Of a stretch of 64,000 nucleotides of DNA, positions 17,884-26,099 are shown piece after piece. The notes below the pieces were generated by a model. That model did no database searches. It had not been told where the DNA came from and was given only the letters and a program-made list of their open reading frames with translations. The DNA comes from Clostridium sp. TW13. GTDB taxonomy: Bacteria; Bacillota; Clostridia; Clostridiales; Clostridiaceae. The position numbers and the translations under genes are program-made. The stretch spans positions 3,234,362 through 3,298,361 of the forward strand of contig NZ_BROD01000001.1 in the NCBI RefSeq assembly GCF_024345225.1, in the 5' to 3' direction. The first letter of the stretch is position 1, and the number at the start of each line of letters is the position of its first letter.

Positions 17884-17978
17884 CCCCATATAGAACTGTT
17901 CCATAATAATGTTGGTGGACAAGTCACAAAAATTCGACATTTTTCTACCAACATTTAAGTGGAATACTTCTATACACA
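17884..17978 (+). repeat. Palindromic repeat, family 2, copy 1
   Basis: Arms are 17898-17919 and 17943-17964 (AATGTTGGTGGACAA against TTCTACCAACATTTAAG); flanking words TATAGAAC and TTCTATAC extend the inverted repeat outward, giving about 90 bp. Copies occur at about 24.8 kb (same orientation) and 36.2 kb (opposite). Confidence 0.7.
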
Positions 17979-18006
17979 TCACAAAAATATATATGATATA
18001 CAAACA

Positions 18007-18057
18007 AAAAAACTGTTTAATTCCATAAATACAAGAGATTAAACAGTTTTTTATTTT
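18007..18057 (-). terminator. Terminator of the nucleoside kinase gene
   Basis: A perfect 15-bp stem (18007-18021 with 18038-18052) and 16-base loop lies 56 bases beyond the kinase stop on the minus strand. Both strands have T-runs, so it can act in both directions. Confidence 0.75.
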
Positions 18058-18107
18058 CTCTAATTATCACTAAATTTCATACAATTTTTTAAACCATAAC
18101 ATAAACA

Positions 18108-19745
18108 TTAATACTTATAAAAACAGCTACCACCAATAAATTCTCTAAGAATAGAATTTTCCGGAACAGAATCCTTATCTATCTCCTGAAAGAAATTTAA
18201 AAATGATATTAACCTACGTGCTTCTTGATAAAGTTCACTACTAACATCTATCTTATTTAGCTCTTGCAATGCATATTTCTTTAATACACATAATTCATAC
18301 ACTAAGGTTGAATTAAACATTATATCAGCCTCTTCTTGGTACACAAAAATATTCTTTTCTTCTCCTCTTTTTATAGAATCCCACATTTCTAAAGTACCTT
18401 CTGCACTATATCCTCTTGAAAGATAATCTCTAACAATTCTCCTTATCTTTCTTACATCTGTAGTAGATATTCTATTATGATTATCTATATTTAATTGAGT
18501 TAATGCTGATATATATATTTTAAACTTAAACTTTGATTCAATTTCTGAAGTCAGCTTATCATTTAATCCATGTATACCTTCAATTACTATAACCCCATTA
18601 GCAGGTAGTTTTAATTTCTTCCCATCCCATTCTCTTTGACCAGAAATGAAATTATATGTTGGAATTTCAACTTCTTCTCCAGCAAGCAACGAATTTAAAT
18701 TATCGTTAAATAACTTTAAATCTAAGGCATTCAAACTTTCAAAGTCTGGCTTTCCTTCGTCATCCAACGGAGTTTGTTCCCTGTTTACAAAATAATTATC
18801 TAAAGATATTGCTATTGGAATCAATCCATTTACTCTTAACTGTATTCCTAATCTATTTGCAAAAGTTGTTTTACCTGATGAAGAAGGTCCTGCTATCAGT
18901 ACTAACTTTACTTCCTTTCTTTCATGAATCATATCTGCAATATTAGCTATTTTTTTCTCATGCAATGCTTCTGCTACTCTTATTAAATCTCCACGTTCCT
19001 CACAATTAATCTTGTTGTTTAATGATGATACATGGGCTACATCTAAGATTTTTAACCATCTACCTGTTTCATAAAATACTGAAAATAACTTTTTTTGCTC
19101 TACAAATTCTGGCAACATAGCTTCTTTTTTTATTTCAGGATATCTTAATATAAAACCTGGCTCATAGTAAATTAAATCAAAAGTTCTTAATACTCCTGTT
19201 GAGTGAGCCATTTGCCCATAAAAATAATCATATCTTCCATCTAATTCATACAAACTAACATATTCTTTTTTACTTTCATTTAAAAGAGCAACCTTATCTT
19301 TCATTCCGTATTGTTCAAATATGTTGATTGCTTCAATCCTCTTTATTTTCACTTTATTTATTATTATATCTTTTTCAATAATCTCTAGCATTCTAGATCT
19401 TATTTTGTTTATATCATCTTCATCTAAAGCTTTCACCTTATATATCTCACCAAACATGCCTTTACTAATTGAGTGTTCAATAGCTATGGCTGATTGAGGA
19501 AATAAATCTAATGTTGCTTTAATCAAAACAAATTGTAAAGCTCTAACATATGCCCTATTACCAAACTTATCTGAACTTCCTACAAATTCTATTTCCCCAT
19601 CCTCAGGTATTATTTCACCTAACTCATAATATTTATTATTATATTTTGCTAAAATAGGTGAATTTGCATTTTTATCTTTTTCTATATCTAAACAACTATA
19701 AAATTTAGTTTCCTTTTTCCCTTGCCTTATTATATTTTTGATCAT
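18108..19745 (-). CDS. Nucleoside (uridine/cytidine-type) kinase with N-terminal threonyl-tRNA synthetase-like domain
   Basis: This 545-residue protein belongs to a clostridial family in which a TGS/threonyl-tRNA-synthetase-like N-terminal half is joined to a phosphoribulokinase/uridine kinase domain. The kinase Walker A motif is AGPSSSGKTTFANRL at about residues 285-299, and the acceptor region follows as LDNYFVNREQTP and IEGIHGLND. Uridine kinase-type enzymes phosphorylate pyrimidine nucleosides with ATP or GTP. The N-terminal half has the HSTGVLRTF and YYEPGFILRYP signatures of the second additional domain. GAGAGG precedes the ATG. The substrate is inferred from the kinase family and has not been proved for this fused form. 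Confidence 0.82.
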   Translation of the reverse strand: MIKNIIRQGKKETKFYSCLDIEKDKNANSPILAKYNNKYYELGEIIPEDGEIEFVGSSDKFGNRAYVRALQFVLIKATLDLFPQSAIAIEHSISKGMFGEIYKVKALDEDDINKIRSRMLEIIEKDIIINKVKIKRIEAINIFEQYGMKDKVALLNESKKEYVSLYELDGRYDYFYGQMAHSTGVLRTFDLIYYEPGFILRYPEIKKEAMLPEFVEQKKLFSVFYETGRWLKILDVAHVSSLNNKINCEERGDLIRVAEALHEKKIANIADMIHERKEVKLVLIAGPSSSGKTTFANRLGIQLRVNGLIPIAISLDNYFVNREQTPLDDEGKPDFESLNALDLKLFNDNLNSLLAGEEVEIPTYNFISGQREWDGKKLKLPANGVIVIEGIHGLNDKLTSEIESKFKFKIYISALTQLNIDNHNRISTTDVRKIRRIVRDYLSRGYSAEGTLEMWDSIKRGEEKNIFVYQEEADIMFNSTLVYELCVLKKYALQELNKIDVSSELYQEARRLISFLNFFQEIDKDSVPENSILREFIGGSCFYKY

Positions 19746-19866
19746 AAAATCCTCTCCTACATTATGTTCTCAGTATTATTATACACCTTTTATGCTCATA
19801 TATTTTAGGTTATATTAGCGAATATTTTGAATGATTTCTGTAAAATCTATTTTTGAGGTGATTTCA

Positions 19867-20568
19867 TTGTTTATTGTAATTATAAGAACTATTATTTTAT
19901 ATACCTTAGTTGTATTTGTAATGAGATTAATGGGTAAGAGACAAATTGGAGAATTGCAACCTTATGAACTTGCAATTACAATTATGCTTTCAGATCTTGC
20001 TTCTTTGCCAATGCAAGACACTAGGCTTCCATTAATTTTAGGCATTATCCCAATAATAACTTTATTAATCTCAGAAACAATTGTATCTGAAGTACAATTA
20101 AAAAGTCCTCTTGCCAGAAAAATAATAGATGGTAAGCCTTGTATACTTATTGAAGAAGGAAAAATCAACGCAAAGGTTCTTAAAAATCAGCGTATTAATT
20201 TAGACGATCTTATGGAATCAATAAGATTATCTGGGTATTTTAATGTTCAAGATATTCAATTTGCAATACTTGAAAACAATGGTAAAATATCGATCTTTCC
20301 AAAGGATGCTAACTCTCCTGTCACAAAGAAAGATTTAAAGCTTCAGCCAAGCCCTGAGCAAACCATTCCTATTATTTTAGTGGTGGAAGGAAAAATTAAT
20401 CATAATGGACTAAAAAAATTGAATCAAACTGAGAAATGGTTACATAAGTATCTAAAATCTAGTGGAGTAAAAGAAATTAGTGATTTATACATAGCACTAA
20501 TAAATTCTAATGGCAAACTTTATTATGAAACAAACCGTAAAGGAAATATAAAGGAGGGATCCTTTTGA
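19867..20568 (+). CDS. DUF421 family membrane protein (YetF-like)
   Basis: The protein has two to three N-terminal membrane helices followed by the conserved DUF421 motif MRLMGKRQIGELQPYELAI and a soluble C-terminal domain in two lobes. The best start is TTG 19867 (233 residues), because GAGGTG lies six bases upstream; a longer frame from ATG 19831 has no ribosome site. The function of the family is unknown; in Bacillus some members influence spore properties and envelope stress. It overlaps the next gene by four bases (TTGA). The pairing of DUF421 with DUF4363 is common in clostridia and suggests a membrane complex. Confidence 0.88.
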   Translation: MFIVIIRTIILYTLVVFVMRLMGKRQIGELQPYELAITIMLSDLASLPMQDTRLPLILGIIPIITLLISETIVSEVQLKSPLARKIIDGKPCILIEEGKINAKVLKNQRINLDDLMESIRLSGYFNVQDIQFAILENNGKISIFPKDANSPVTKKDLKLQPSPEQTIPIILVVEGKINHNGLKKLNQTEKWLHKYLKSSGVKEISDLYIALINSNGKLYYETNRKGNIKEGSF

Positions 20569-20945
20569 AAAATACCATTACTTCTATAATTCTATTCTCA
20601 CTAATGTTCATCTTTGTACTCTATTCACATAACATGTTAATAAATATATGTGATGACATAAATGAAAAATGCCTTCAAATTGAAACTGCTATAAATCAAA
20701 AGGATTGGGATAAGGCTTATTCTTTAGCTGTAGATGTAAAGGATAATGTAGAAAAACATTCTCTATCCATATCAGTTTACATAAATCATACAGATATAAA
20801 TAACTTGTCAAATGAAGTATTAAAACTAACTCAATATACAAAAGTTAGAGATAATGCAGAGTCTCTTGCTTCTGTACATCTAGTTAAATACACCTCAGAT
20901 GCCATTAAAGAATTGCAAGACATTACAATAAAAAATATTTTTTAA
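20565..20945 (+). CDS. DUF4363 family protein
   Basis: This 126-residue protein starts at a TTG overlapping the stop of the DUF421 gene, with GGAGGG just upstream, so translation is coupled. It has one N-terminal membrane anchor (IILFSLMFIFVLY) and an extracytoplasmic helical domain of about 100 residues with a TPR-like or helical-bundle appearance (CLQIETAINQKDWDKAY, WDKAYSLAVDVKDNV). Function is unknown. The tight coupling suggests it works with the DUF421 protein at the membrane. Confidence 0.82.
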   Translation: MKNTITSIILFSLMFIFVLYSHNMLINICDDINEKCLQIETAINQKDWDKAYSLAVDVKDNVEKHSLSISVYINHTDINNLSNEVLKLTQYTKVRDNAESLASVHLVKYTSDAIKELQDITIKNIF

Positions 20946-20948
20946 ATT

Positions 20949-20995
20949 AAATTAGCACCCCCTACTATCTTATTAATACTAGGTGGTGCTAACTT
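20949..20995 (+). terminator. Terminator after the DUF421-DUF4363 pair
   Basis: AGCACCCCCT pairs with AGGTGGTGCT across one mismatch, forming a stem of about ten pairs and a loop near 20 bases, between two convergent genes. There is little T-run on the plus strand, so it is only a probable terminator. Confidence 0.5.
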
Positions 20996-21009
20996 ATATG
21001 TAATAATTA

Positions 21010-22047
21010 TTATTTTTCTACATAATTAATTACATGCTTCACTACTAAATTTATACTGCCGTCTCCATTTCTCTGAACCTCAAATCTATTAGAGTCATGA
21101 TACGCTTCTTCATTAATATACAAATCTATATCTTTATCTATCTTGAGTCTAACACGCTTAAGCTTCTTCTCAATCCATTGTTTATCTACAGTTACCTCAT
21201 CCTCTACACCTTGACTTTTTATAAAATCATTAAATGCAGCAATATGCTGAGGTTGTTCTTGAAAAAGTTCTTGTGATAACTCTTCTAACTTAACAACTTC
21301 ATCATTCTTTAATTTTGTCTTTATAGCAGTTCTAACTTTTTCTGCCTTATCAGCATCATCAGTAAAATTATTTCGTGTCCATGTCTCTGTAGCCTTTACA
21401 AAATTCTTTGTCATATCCCTTTCGTTGTTTACAATAGTACAACCTAAAAAGTTATTTATAAAGTAATTTGCGCCATACTCATCTTCACCCTGAGACTTCT
21501 TTTGCTTATCCATTACCATTAGGTGAATCTCTCCATCCATTATAGGTTTTATAAAAGCACATTTTTGAATTCTTTGACTTGAAGCTGGAAGACCTGCTGC
21601 TTGTTCTATAATATTAATTCCTATCTTGTTCTGCACAAAATCTACTTTATGGGTAAAATTCTTTACATAATCCATCTTTAATATGCCCAACATAGGACCT
21701 TTATCTGTTGATATTGAGGCAACCATCAGATCACAAGAAGGAATATTACCATTACCATTCATTACTGCAAACAGTTGTCTGGCTATTTCTTTTGAAACTT
21801 CAACAAAATCATTGTTTGTTCCACCTAGATATTCTTGAGAAACTTCTTTTACAATATTTCTTTCAGGATTGAAGTAAGCATATTTTAATTCCTCATCTTT
21901 AAATACTCTTTCTATATGCCTATAAATGAATTTATAAACTTCTTCATTTAATTCAAGTTTATACTCATTTAAAATTGGTTCTTGTGCATTATTGTCAAGT
22001 ATATGTAAAATTGCTTCGGTTATATTAATATCATTTACATATTCCAT
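21010..22047 (-). CDS. Nucleoid-associated protein, NA37/YejK family
   Basis: This 345-residue soluble protein matches the family of the 37-kDa nucleoid-associated protein (YejK/NdpA). Recognisable parts are the N-terminal stretch NITEAILHILDN, the central LMVASISTDKGPMLGILKMDYV and the C-terminal block KRVRLKIDKDIDLYINEEAY. YejK binds the nucleoid in Enterobacteria; its exact role is not known. Homologues occur in clostridia. It precedes a second gene on the same strand by 70 bases. Confidence 0.85.
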   Translation of the reverse strand: MEYVNDINITEAILHILDNNAQEPILNEYKLELNEEVYKFIYRHIERVFKDEELKYAYFNPERNIVKEVSQEYLGGTNNDFVEVSKEIARQLFAVMNGNGNIPSCDLMVASISTDKGPMLGILKMDYVKNFTHKVDFVQNKIGINIIEQAAGLPASSQRIQKCAFIKPIMDGEIHLMVMDKQKKSQGEDEYGANYFINNFLGCTIVNNERDMTKNFVKATETWTRNNFTDDADKAEKVRTAIKTKLKNDEVVKLEELSQELFQEQPQHIAAFNDFIKSQGVEDEVTVDKQWIEKKLKRVRLKIDKDIDLYINEEAYHDSNRFEVQRNGDGSINLVVKHVINYVEK

Positions 22048-22117
22048 TTACTCACCGTCCTGATAAAAATTGATTTGCATATTAAGCTATTAATTTTAGT
22101 TTGCATAAAAGAAAAAT

Positions 22118-22612
22118 CTAATATTTAACTACTGATCTTGGATTGTATCTATAACTTTCTTCCATAAATTCTTGAGAAGGAACCATACGAATTTCTACCT
22201 TATTAGCTCCTTGGCTAACTATAGCACTATATACTCTATCAGTATTACCTTTAGGTACTACATTTACTACTTTTTGTGGTTTATTTGAAAAATCCTTATA
22301 TTGCTGAGAATCGCAAGGTGCAAATAACATAACTTCTTTTACTTGGAATTGAATTTTTTTCTTTCTAGAATTTTGTTGATATATAACATCTATATCCACA
22401 TCTCCATTGGTAAATACATATTCATATTCAACATATAAATATCTTTTACAAAAGAATAAAACACCACCCAATGACACCATAAACAAGGAAATAAGTGGTG
22501 CAAGTATAGCGTAAAATAATCCTAATACTATTAATACCACGTATCCTATATTCGCTATCTTATACAATGTATTGCTTTTTGGTCCTACTAATTGTTCTAA
22601 AAAATGGTCCAT
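22118..22612 (-). CDS. DUF6106-like membrane protein
   Basis: This 164-residue protein begins MDHFLEQLVGPKSNTLYK and has two adjacent membrane helices (residues about 21-40 and 43-56), followed by a soluble domain of about 100 residues with several Cys, Lys and Val-rich beta-type strands. The N-terminal sequence and helical layout match a small family of uncharacterised clostridial proteins. It lies upstream of the nucleoid-associated protein gene on the same strand, with a 70-base gap, so they may form one transcript. AGGAGGGT precedes the ATG. Confidence 0.7.
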   Translation of the reverse strand: MDHFLEQLVGPKSNTLYKIANIGYVVLIVLGLFYAILAPLISLFMVSLGGVLFFCKRYLYVEYEYVFTNGDVDIDVIYQQNSRKKKIQFQVKEVMLFAPCDSQQYKDFSNKPQKVVNVVPKGNTDRVYSAIVSQGANKVEIRMVPSQEFMEESYRYNPRSVVKY

Positions 22613-22734
22613 AAATTACCCTCCTACCCTTTTAATTGAATCGTTTTTATTATATCATAAAATTATAGCAAGTTAAATGTATTAATATCCTATAAAAACT
22701 TATAAATAATATTTTTGCCAAATGAGGTGTAGCT

Positions 22735-23274
22735 ATGAAAGAATTAGAAACTAGGATCCTTGATATTGATGTTGAAAAAATCAGAAACCTAATGAAAAAA
22801 ATTAATGCCCCTAAGGTTAAAGCTGAAAATCAAATAAACAATATTTTTGATTTTGAAGATGGAAGATTACTAAAAAATAAAGGATATGCTCGAGTAAGAA
22901 TTGTAGAAGATACACTTACAAATACTATGGTATATTATATGACAACAAAAAAAATGCTAAGCCAAGATGGATATAAAGTTATGGAGGAAAATGAAATTAT
23001 AGTTAGCGATGATAAAGAAGCTATTAACTTATTTAAATCCTTAGGACTTGTTCTTGTACAATCTGTAAAAAAATATAGAGAAAGTTATAAATATAAAAAT
23101 ACTCTAATTGAAATAGACATAAATGATGAAAGTTTTTGTCCTTTCCCATATATAGAAATTGAATCTAGTAATGAAGATGAGATAAAAGAAGTTGTAAACT
23201 TACTAGGTTATACCATGGAAGATACAAATTCTAAAACTATATATGAAATATTAAAAGAAAGAAACATCAGATAA
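22735..23274 (+). CDS. CYTH domain protein (class IV adenylate cyclase / tripolyphosphatase superfamily)
   Basis: CYTH enzymes hydrolyse or cyclise triphosphate compounds in an eight-stranded tunnel. This 179-residue protein opens with ELETRILDID, where the family usually has E-x-E-x-K; here the Lys is Arg. It then has the acidic and basic pattern of the tunnel strands (RVRIVED, MTTKKM, EENEIIV, KKYRESYKY, EIDINDE, PYIEIES). The length is normal. The family cannot tell cyclase from triphosphatase, so a general CYTH name is used. It is monocistronic, with GAGGTG ahead of the ATG. Confidence 0.8.
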   Translation: MKELETRILDIDVEKIRNLMKKINAPKVKAENQINNIFDFEDGRLLKNKGYARVRIVEDTLTNTMVYYMTTKKMLSQDGYKVMEENEIIVSDDKEAINLFKSLGLVLVQSVKKYRESYKYKNTLIEIDINDESFCPFPYIEIESSNEDEIKEVVNLLGYTMEDTNSKTIYEILKERNIR

Positions 23275-23309
23275 ACACTATATTTCAAGCCTCTATGAGA
23301 TGGTAGTGA

Positions 23310-23349
23310 ACAGTAGATAAATGTGCTTTTACACAAATCCATCTACTGT
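23310..23349. terminator. Hairpin between convergent genes
   Basis: ACAGTAGAT (23310-23318) pairs with ATCTACTGT (23341-23349), giving nine pairs around 22 loop bases. It lies between the CYTH gene and the convergent unknown gene. No T-run follows on either strand, so it is a weak terminator candidate. Confidence 0.4.
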
Positions 23350-23444
23350 CTCTAGATGTTTGCCACTAATATGGTATCTATATATGCTTACATTGTACAA
23401 AATCTATCTGCAGGCTCCTACTGTAACATTTGTATGTACCAATG

Positions 23445-24701
23445 TTACACCCACCCTTTCAAAATATCATTATTTATCTTTTTTACATTCTCCAATTCTT
23501 TCTTCAAATCTTTATAATTATCATCATCCTTATCACTATTTCCTAGGAAAACTTTACTTCCAGCGCTTGCCTTTCTAAAATCAGCATCTAAACTTTTAAG
23601 AACTTGTTCTATTTTAATCTTTTCATTTTTAATGTTGTCAATTTTCCCTTTTATTTGCTGATAATTAAATTTATCTTGTTTTTCTTCTGAGGAATAATCT
23701 AAAGATATTCTATTACTTTCTTTAAATATTATATTAGGAGAAATAAAGTTAAACTCCGCTCTTTCTCCACCCAAAACTTTCATACATTGATTAGTATTGA
23801 TGTTAATACAGTTGTATAATTGAATTTCTTCATTTTCCTGCAATTCTAAAGATAAATCTTTTACATAAATATATTTAAAATCATCACCATATTTAGCTCC
23901 AAATAATTCAACTCCCTCTTGCCAAATTATCCATAATTCATCTTTGCCCCTCATCAAAAAGCTATTAAATATTTTTCCACTAGATTCAAATATTTTTGTA
24001 TATGAACTTTTCTTTCCATCTTCTATTTCAACTAATTCTAATATATTTTTGCCCATATATTTAGATAGATTTAAAATTATTATCCTATCATCTATATACA
24101 TACAACTAATCTCAATTCTGCTACCTTTTATCTCATATAAATTGATATCATTATCCCAATGTCTCTTTTTATAGACATTCGCATTAACTTTAATCTGATC
24201 CAATTTCTTATTTAGATAAAGCATCATTATAGAATTATCACCTAATTTCTCTATCTGATAATGTGTATTGTTTTGTGATATCAAGTTGATTTCAGCTACT
24301 GATGATACTTGCATTTTATCATTTGTATAGACACAATTTATGATATTACCCGATATACTTCTTAATCTAACTTTTTCTATAAATAGTATATTTATTTCAT
24401 CTCCTAGTATTACCACTGTTAGCTCTGCAATATACTTTTTGCTAGTATAAAGTATTTTTTTAAATATCTTCTTATAATCAAATGTAAAGTAATAAAGTTT
24501 ACTTTCTTTTAAATAAACACCACAAATATTTTTATTTAAATCTTCAGCTAGACTAAATTCTTCTACTTCTATATCAATTATTTTTTCCTCTATTATGTTG
24601 TCTTGATAAATTAAATTAGCTACTAACTTTTCTTCATAGTCTATATAAAAATCCCAAATATACTTATCCTTCATGACAATCCATTCTGCACCATTAGCCA
24701 T
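23445..24701 (-). CDS. Unknown 418-residue protein, beta-rich with C-terminal coiled coil
   Basis: I do not recognise this protein. I chose ATG 24701 because GGGAGAG lies six bases upstream. Residues 1-320 are a repetitive, beta-rich sequence of Asn, Ile, Lys, Tyr and Leu, with short strands spaced like the blades of a propeller (for example LYYFTFDYKKIF, IIILNLSKYMG). The last 85 residues, ending GWV, are charged and probably a coiled coil (KGKIDNIKNEKIKIEQVL). It has no signal peptide or membrane segment. A palindromic repeat element lies upstream of it. A surface, spore or protein-binding role is possible but not supported by a known motif. Confidence 0.65.
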   Translation of the reverse strand: MANGAEWIVMKDKYIWDFYIDYEEKLVANLIYQDNIIEEKIIDIEVEEFSLAEDLNKNICGVYLKESKLYYFTFDYKKIFKKILYTSKKYIAELTVVILGDEINILFIEKVRLRSISGNIINCVYTNDKMQVSSVAEINLISQNNTHYQIEKLGDNSIMMLYLNKKLDQIKVNANVYKKRHWDNDINLYEIKGSRIEISCMYIDDRIIILNLSKYMGKNILELVEIEDGKKSSYTKIFESSGKIFNSFLMRGKDELWIIWQEGVELFGAKYGDDFKYIYVKDLSLELQENEEIQLYNCININTNQCMKVLGGERAEFNFISPNIIFKESNRISLDYSSEEKQDKFNYQQIKGKIDNIKNEKIKIEQVLKSLDADFRKASAGSKVFLGNSDKDDDNYKDLKKELENVKKINNDILKGWV

Positions 24702-24810
24702 GCATATCTCTCCCAAAAAATAATATTAGTAATATATATTTTTTATTTTTATAAATAGTATAAAAATTTCGCAACATAAATTTAGTATCAATAGGATTAT
24801 TGCTAGATTT

Positions 24811-24918
24811 ACCCCCTATAGAACTATTCCATTAAAATGTTGGTGGACAACTGTATAAAAATCGACACTTTTATACATTTTTCTACCAATATTAAGGTGG
24901 AACAGCTCTACACACATT
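24811..24918 (+). repeat. Palindromic repeat, family 2, copy 2
   Basis: It has the same AATGTTGGTGGACAA and TTCTACCAAT arms as the copy at 17.9 kb, in the same orientation, plus the flank TATAGAACTATTCC. The internal loop ATCGACAC recurs with slight change. Its length is about 100 bp. Confidence 0.7.
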
Positions 24919-24966
24919 TAAGTCACTATATATACATAACATATAATAAGAAAATAGAAATCAATG

Positions 24967-25014
24967 TATAAAGGCCGTATGCAACTAAATATTTAGTTGC
25001 ATACGGCCTTTATA
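24967..25014 (-). terminator. Perfect 48-bp palindrome, terminator of the TolB-like gene
   Basis: Bases 24967-24990 and 24991-25014 are exact reverse complements with no spacer, giving a GC-rich core GGCCGTATGCAACTAA. It begins 13 bases beyond the gene stop at 25028 on the minus strand and ends in TTTATA, which fits an intrinsic terminator. Confidence 0.8.
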
Positions 25015-25027
25015 AATTAAGCATATA

Positions 25028-26068
25028 CTATTTCAATATATTTTTTATTAGCTTATTATTATCTGTAGAAATTATTCCATTTGAATAAGTTTGTAATAAC
25101 TTACCTTTATATTGAATTGTTTTGTTTGAAGTTAGCTCTGTAACTTGGCCTTTCAATTCATCATTAATATAAACTTTCCCAGAATAATCAACTAAAATAT
25201 TTTTTTCAGCTGTAGCTGTTGGTAAATTTAATTCATTCCATTGAATCACCTTATTTGAAATAACTCCATAATATATCTTTGTGATTTTTTCATCAACATA
25301 ATTTCCAAAGTATACATTGTCATTACTATCTGTTCCTAAAATTTTAGGTGTCTGTACTCCTGGAATTTTCAAACCATATTCCTGATTTAATATTCTTACC
25401 CCACCATACTCTTCCATAACCGCATTGGTACTTGTAGTAGGTACAGCTATTTTACCAATAATTCTATTAGATTTTACTAACTTTAATTGATTCATAACAT
25501 TAGCATAATATACATTATACCTTCCTGTACTCTTCTTAATTTTTATATATATACTATGTGTTGCAGTAGAAAAAACCACGTCATCTATTGTATCTTTACT
25601 TGTGTATAGTGGTATTTTCAATTTATTAAAATCGAAGTCTGTTAGTTCTCTTTCTTGCCCCTTTTTAGCATCAAAAGCTACAGGTTCAAAATGGTACACT
25701 CCATTTTCCAACACTTTTTTTATCGCTATCATATTTGTATCATTATGCAGCCATTTATAAAACACTATATCTGAATTTTCAGATGTAGTAAGTGATTTTT
25801 CTTCATTTGTTTTAGTATCTAGTACACAAAGCTTTCCATTATTCATATAAGAAGCAAATCTTCCATTGTAAGATACCTGTATATTTTCTATTCCTGATTT
25901 CAAAGAAACTTCCATATCTTTCACATTAACATCTTTACTGTCTTCAACTTTTTCAGCTTTAATTTTTAGGTCTGTAGATAAATATACATTTTCTACATAT
26001 AAGAAAATAGCATTTTGTATTATTATCGCTATAAGTGACCAGACAATTATTCTTTTTAAATTTTTCAT
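25028..26068 (-). CDS. Membrane-anchored TolB/propeller-like protein of unknown function
   Basis: The 346-residue protein has an N-terminal membrane anchor (residues 8-26, IVWSLIAIIIQNAIFLYV) and an extracellular beta-rich domain. Repeats such as ISYNGRFASYMNNGKLCVLDT and KWLHNDTNMIAI resemble the blades of a TolB-type or dipeptidyl-peptidase-type propeller. The family function is unknown. It is immediately followed upstream, 31 bases away on the same strand, by a phosphodiester glycosidase-like gene, and the two probably share a transcript and act at the cell surface. A perfect palindromic terminator ends the gene. Confidence 0.7.
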   Translation of the reverse strand: MKNLKRIIVWSLIAIIIQNAIFLYVENVYLSTDLKIKAEKVEDSKDVNVKDMEVSLKSGIENIQVSYNGRFASYMNNGKLCVLDTKTNEEKSLTTSENSDIVFYKWLHNDTNMIAIKKVLENGVYHFEPVAFDAKKGQERELTDFDFNKLKIPLYTSKDTIDDVVFSTATHSIYIKIKKSTGRYNVYYANVMNQLKLVKSNRIIGKIAVPTTSTNAVMEEYGGVRILNQEYGLKIPGVQTPKILGTDSNDNVYFGNYVDEKITKIYYGVISNKVIQWNELNLPTATAEKNILVDYSGKVYINDELKGQVTELTSNKTIQYKGKLLQTYSNGIISTDNNKLIKNILK

Positions 26069-26099
26069 TACTTCACCATCCTTAAATTAAGGCAAGAAA

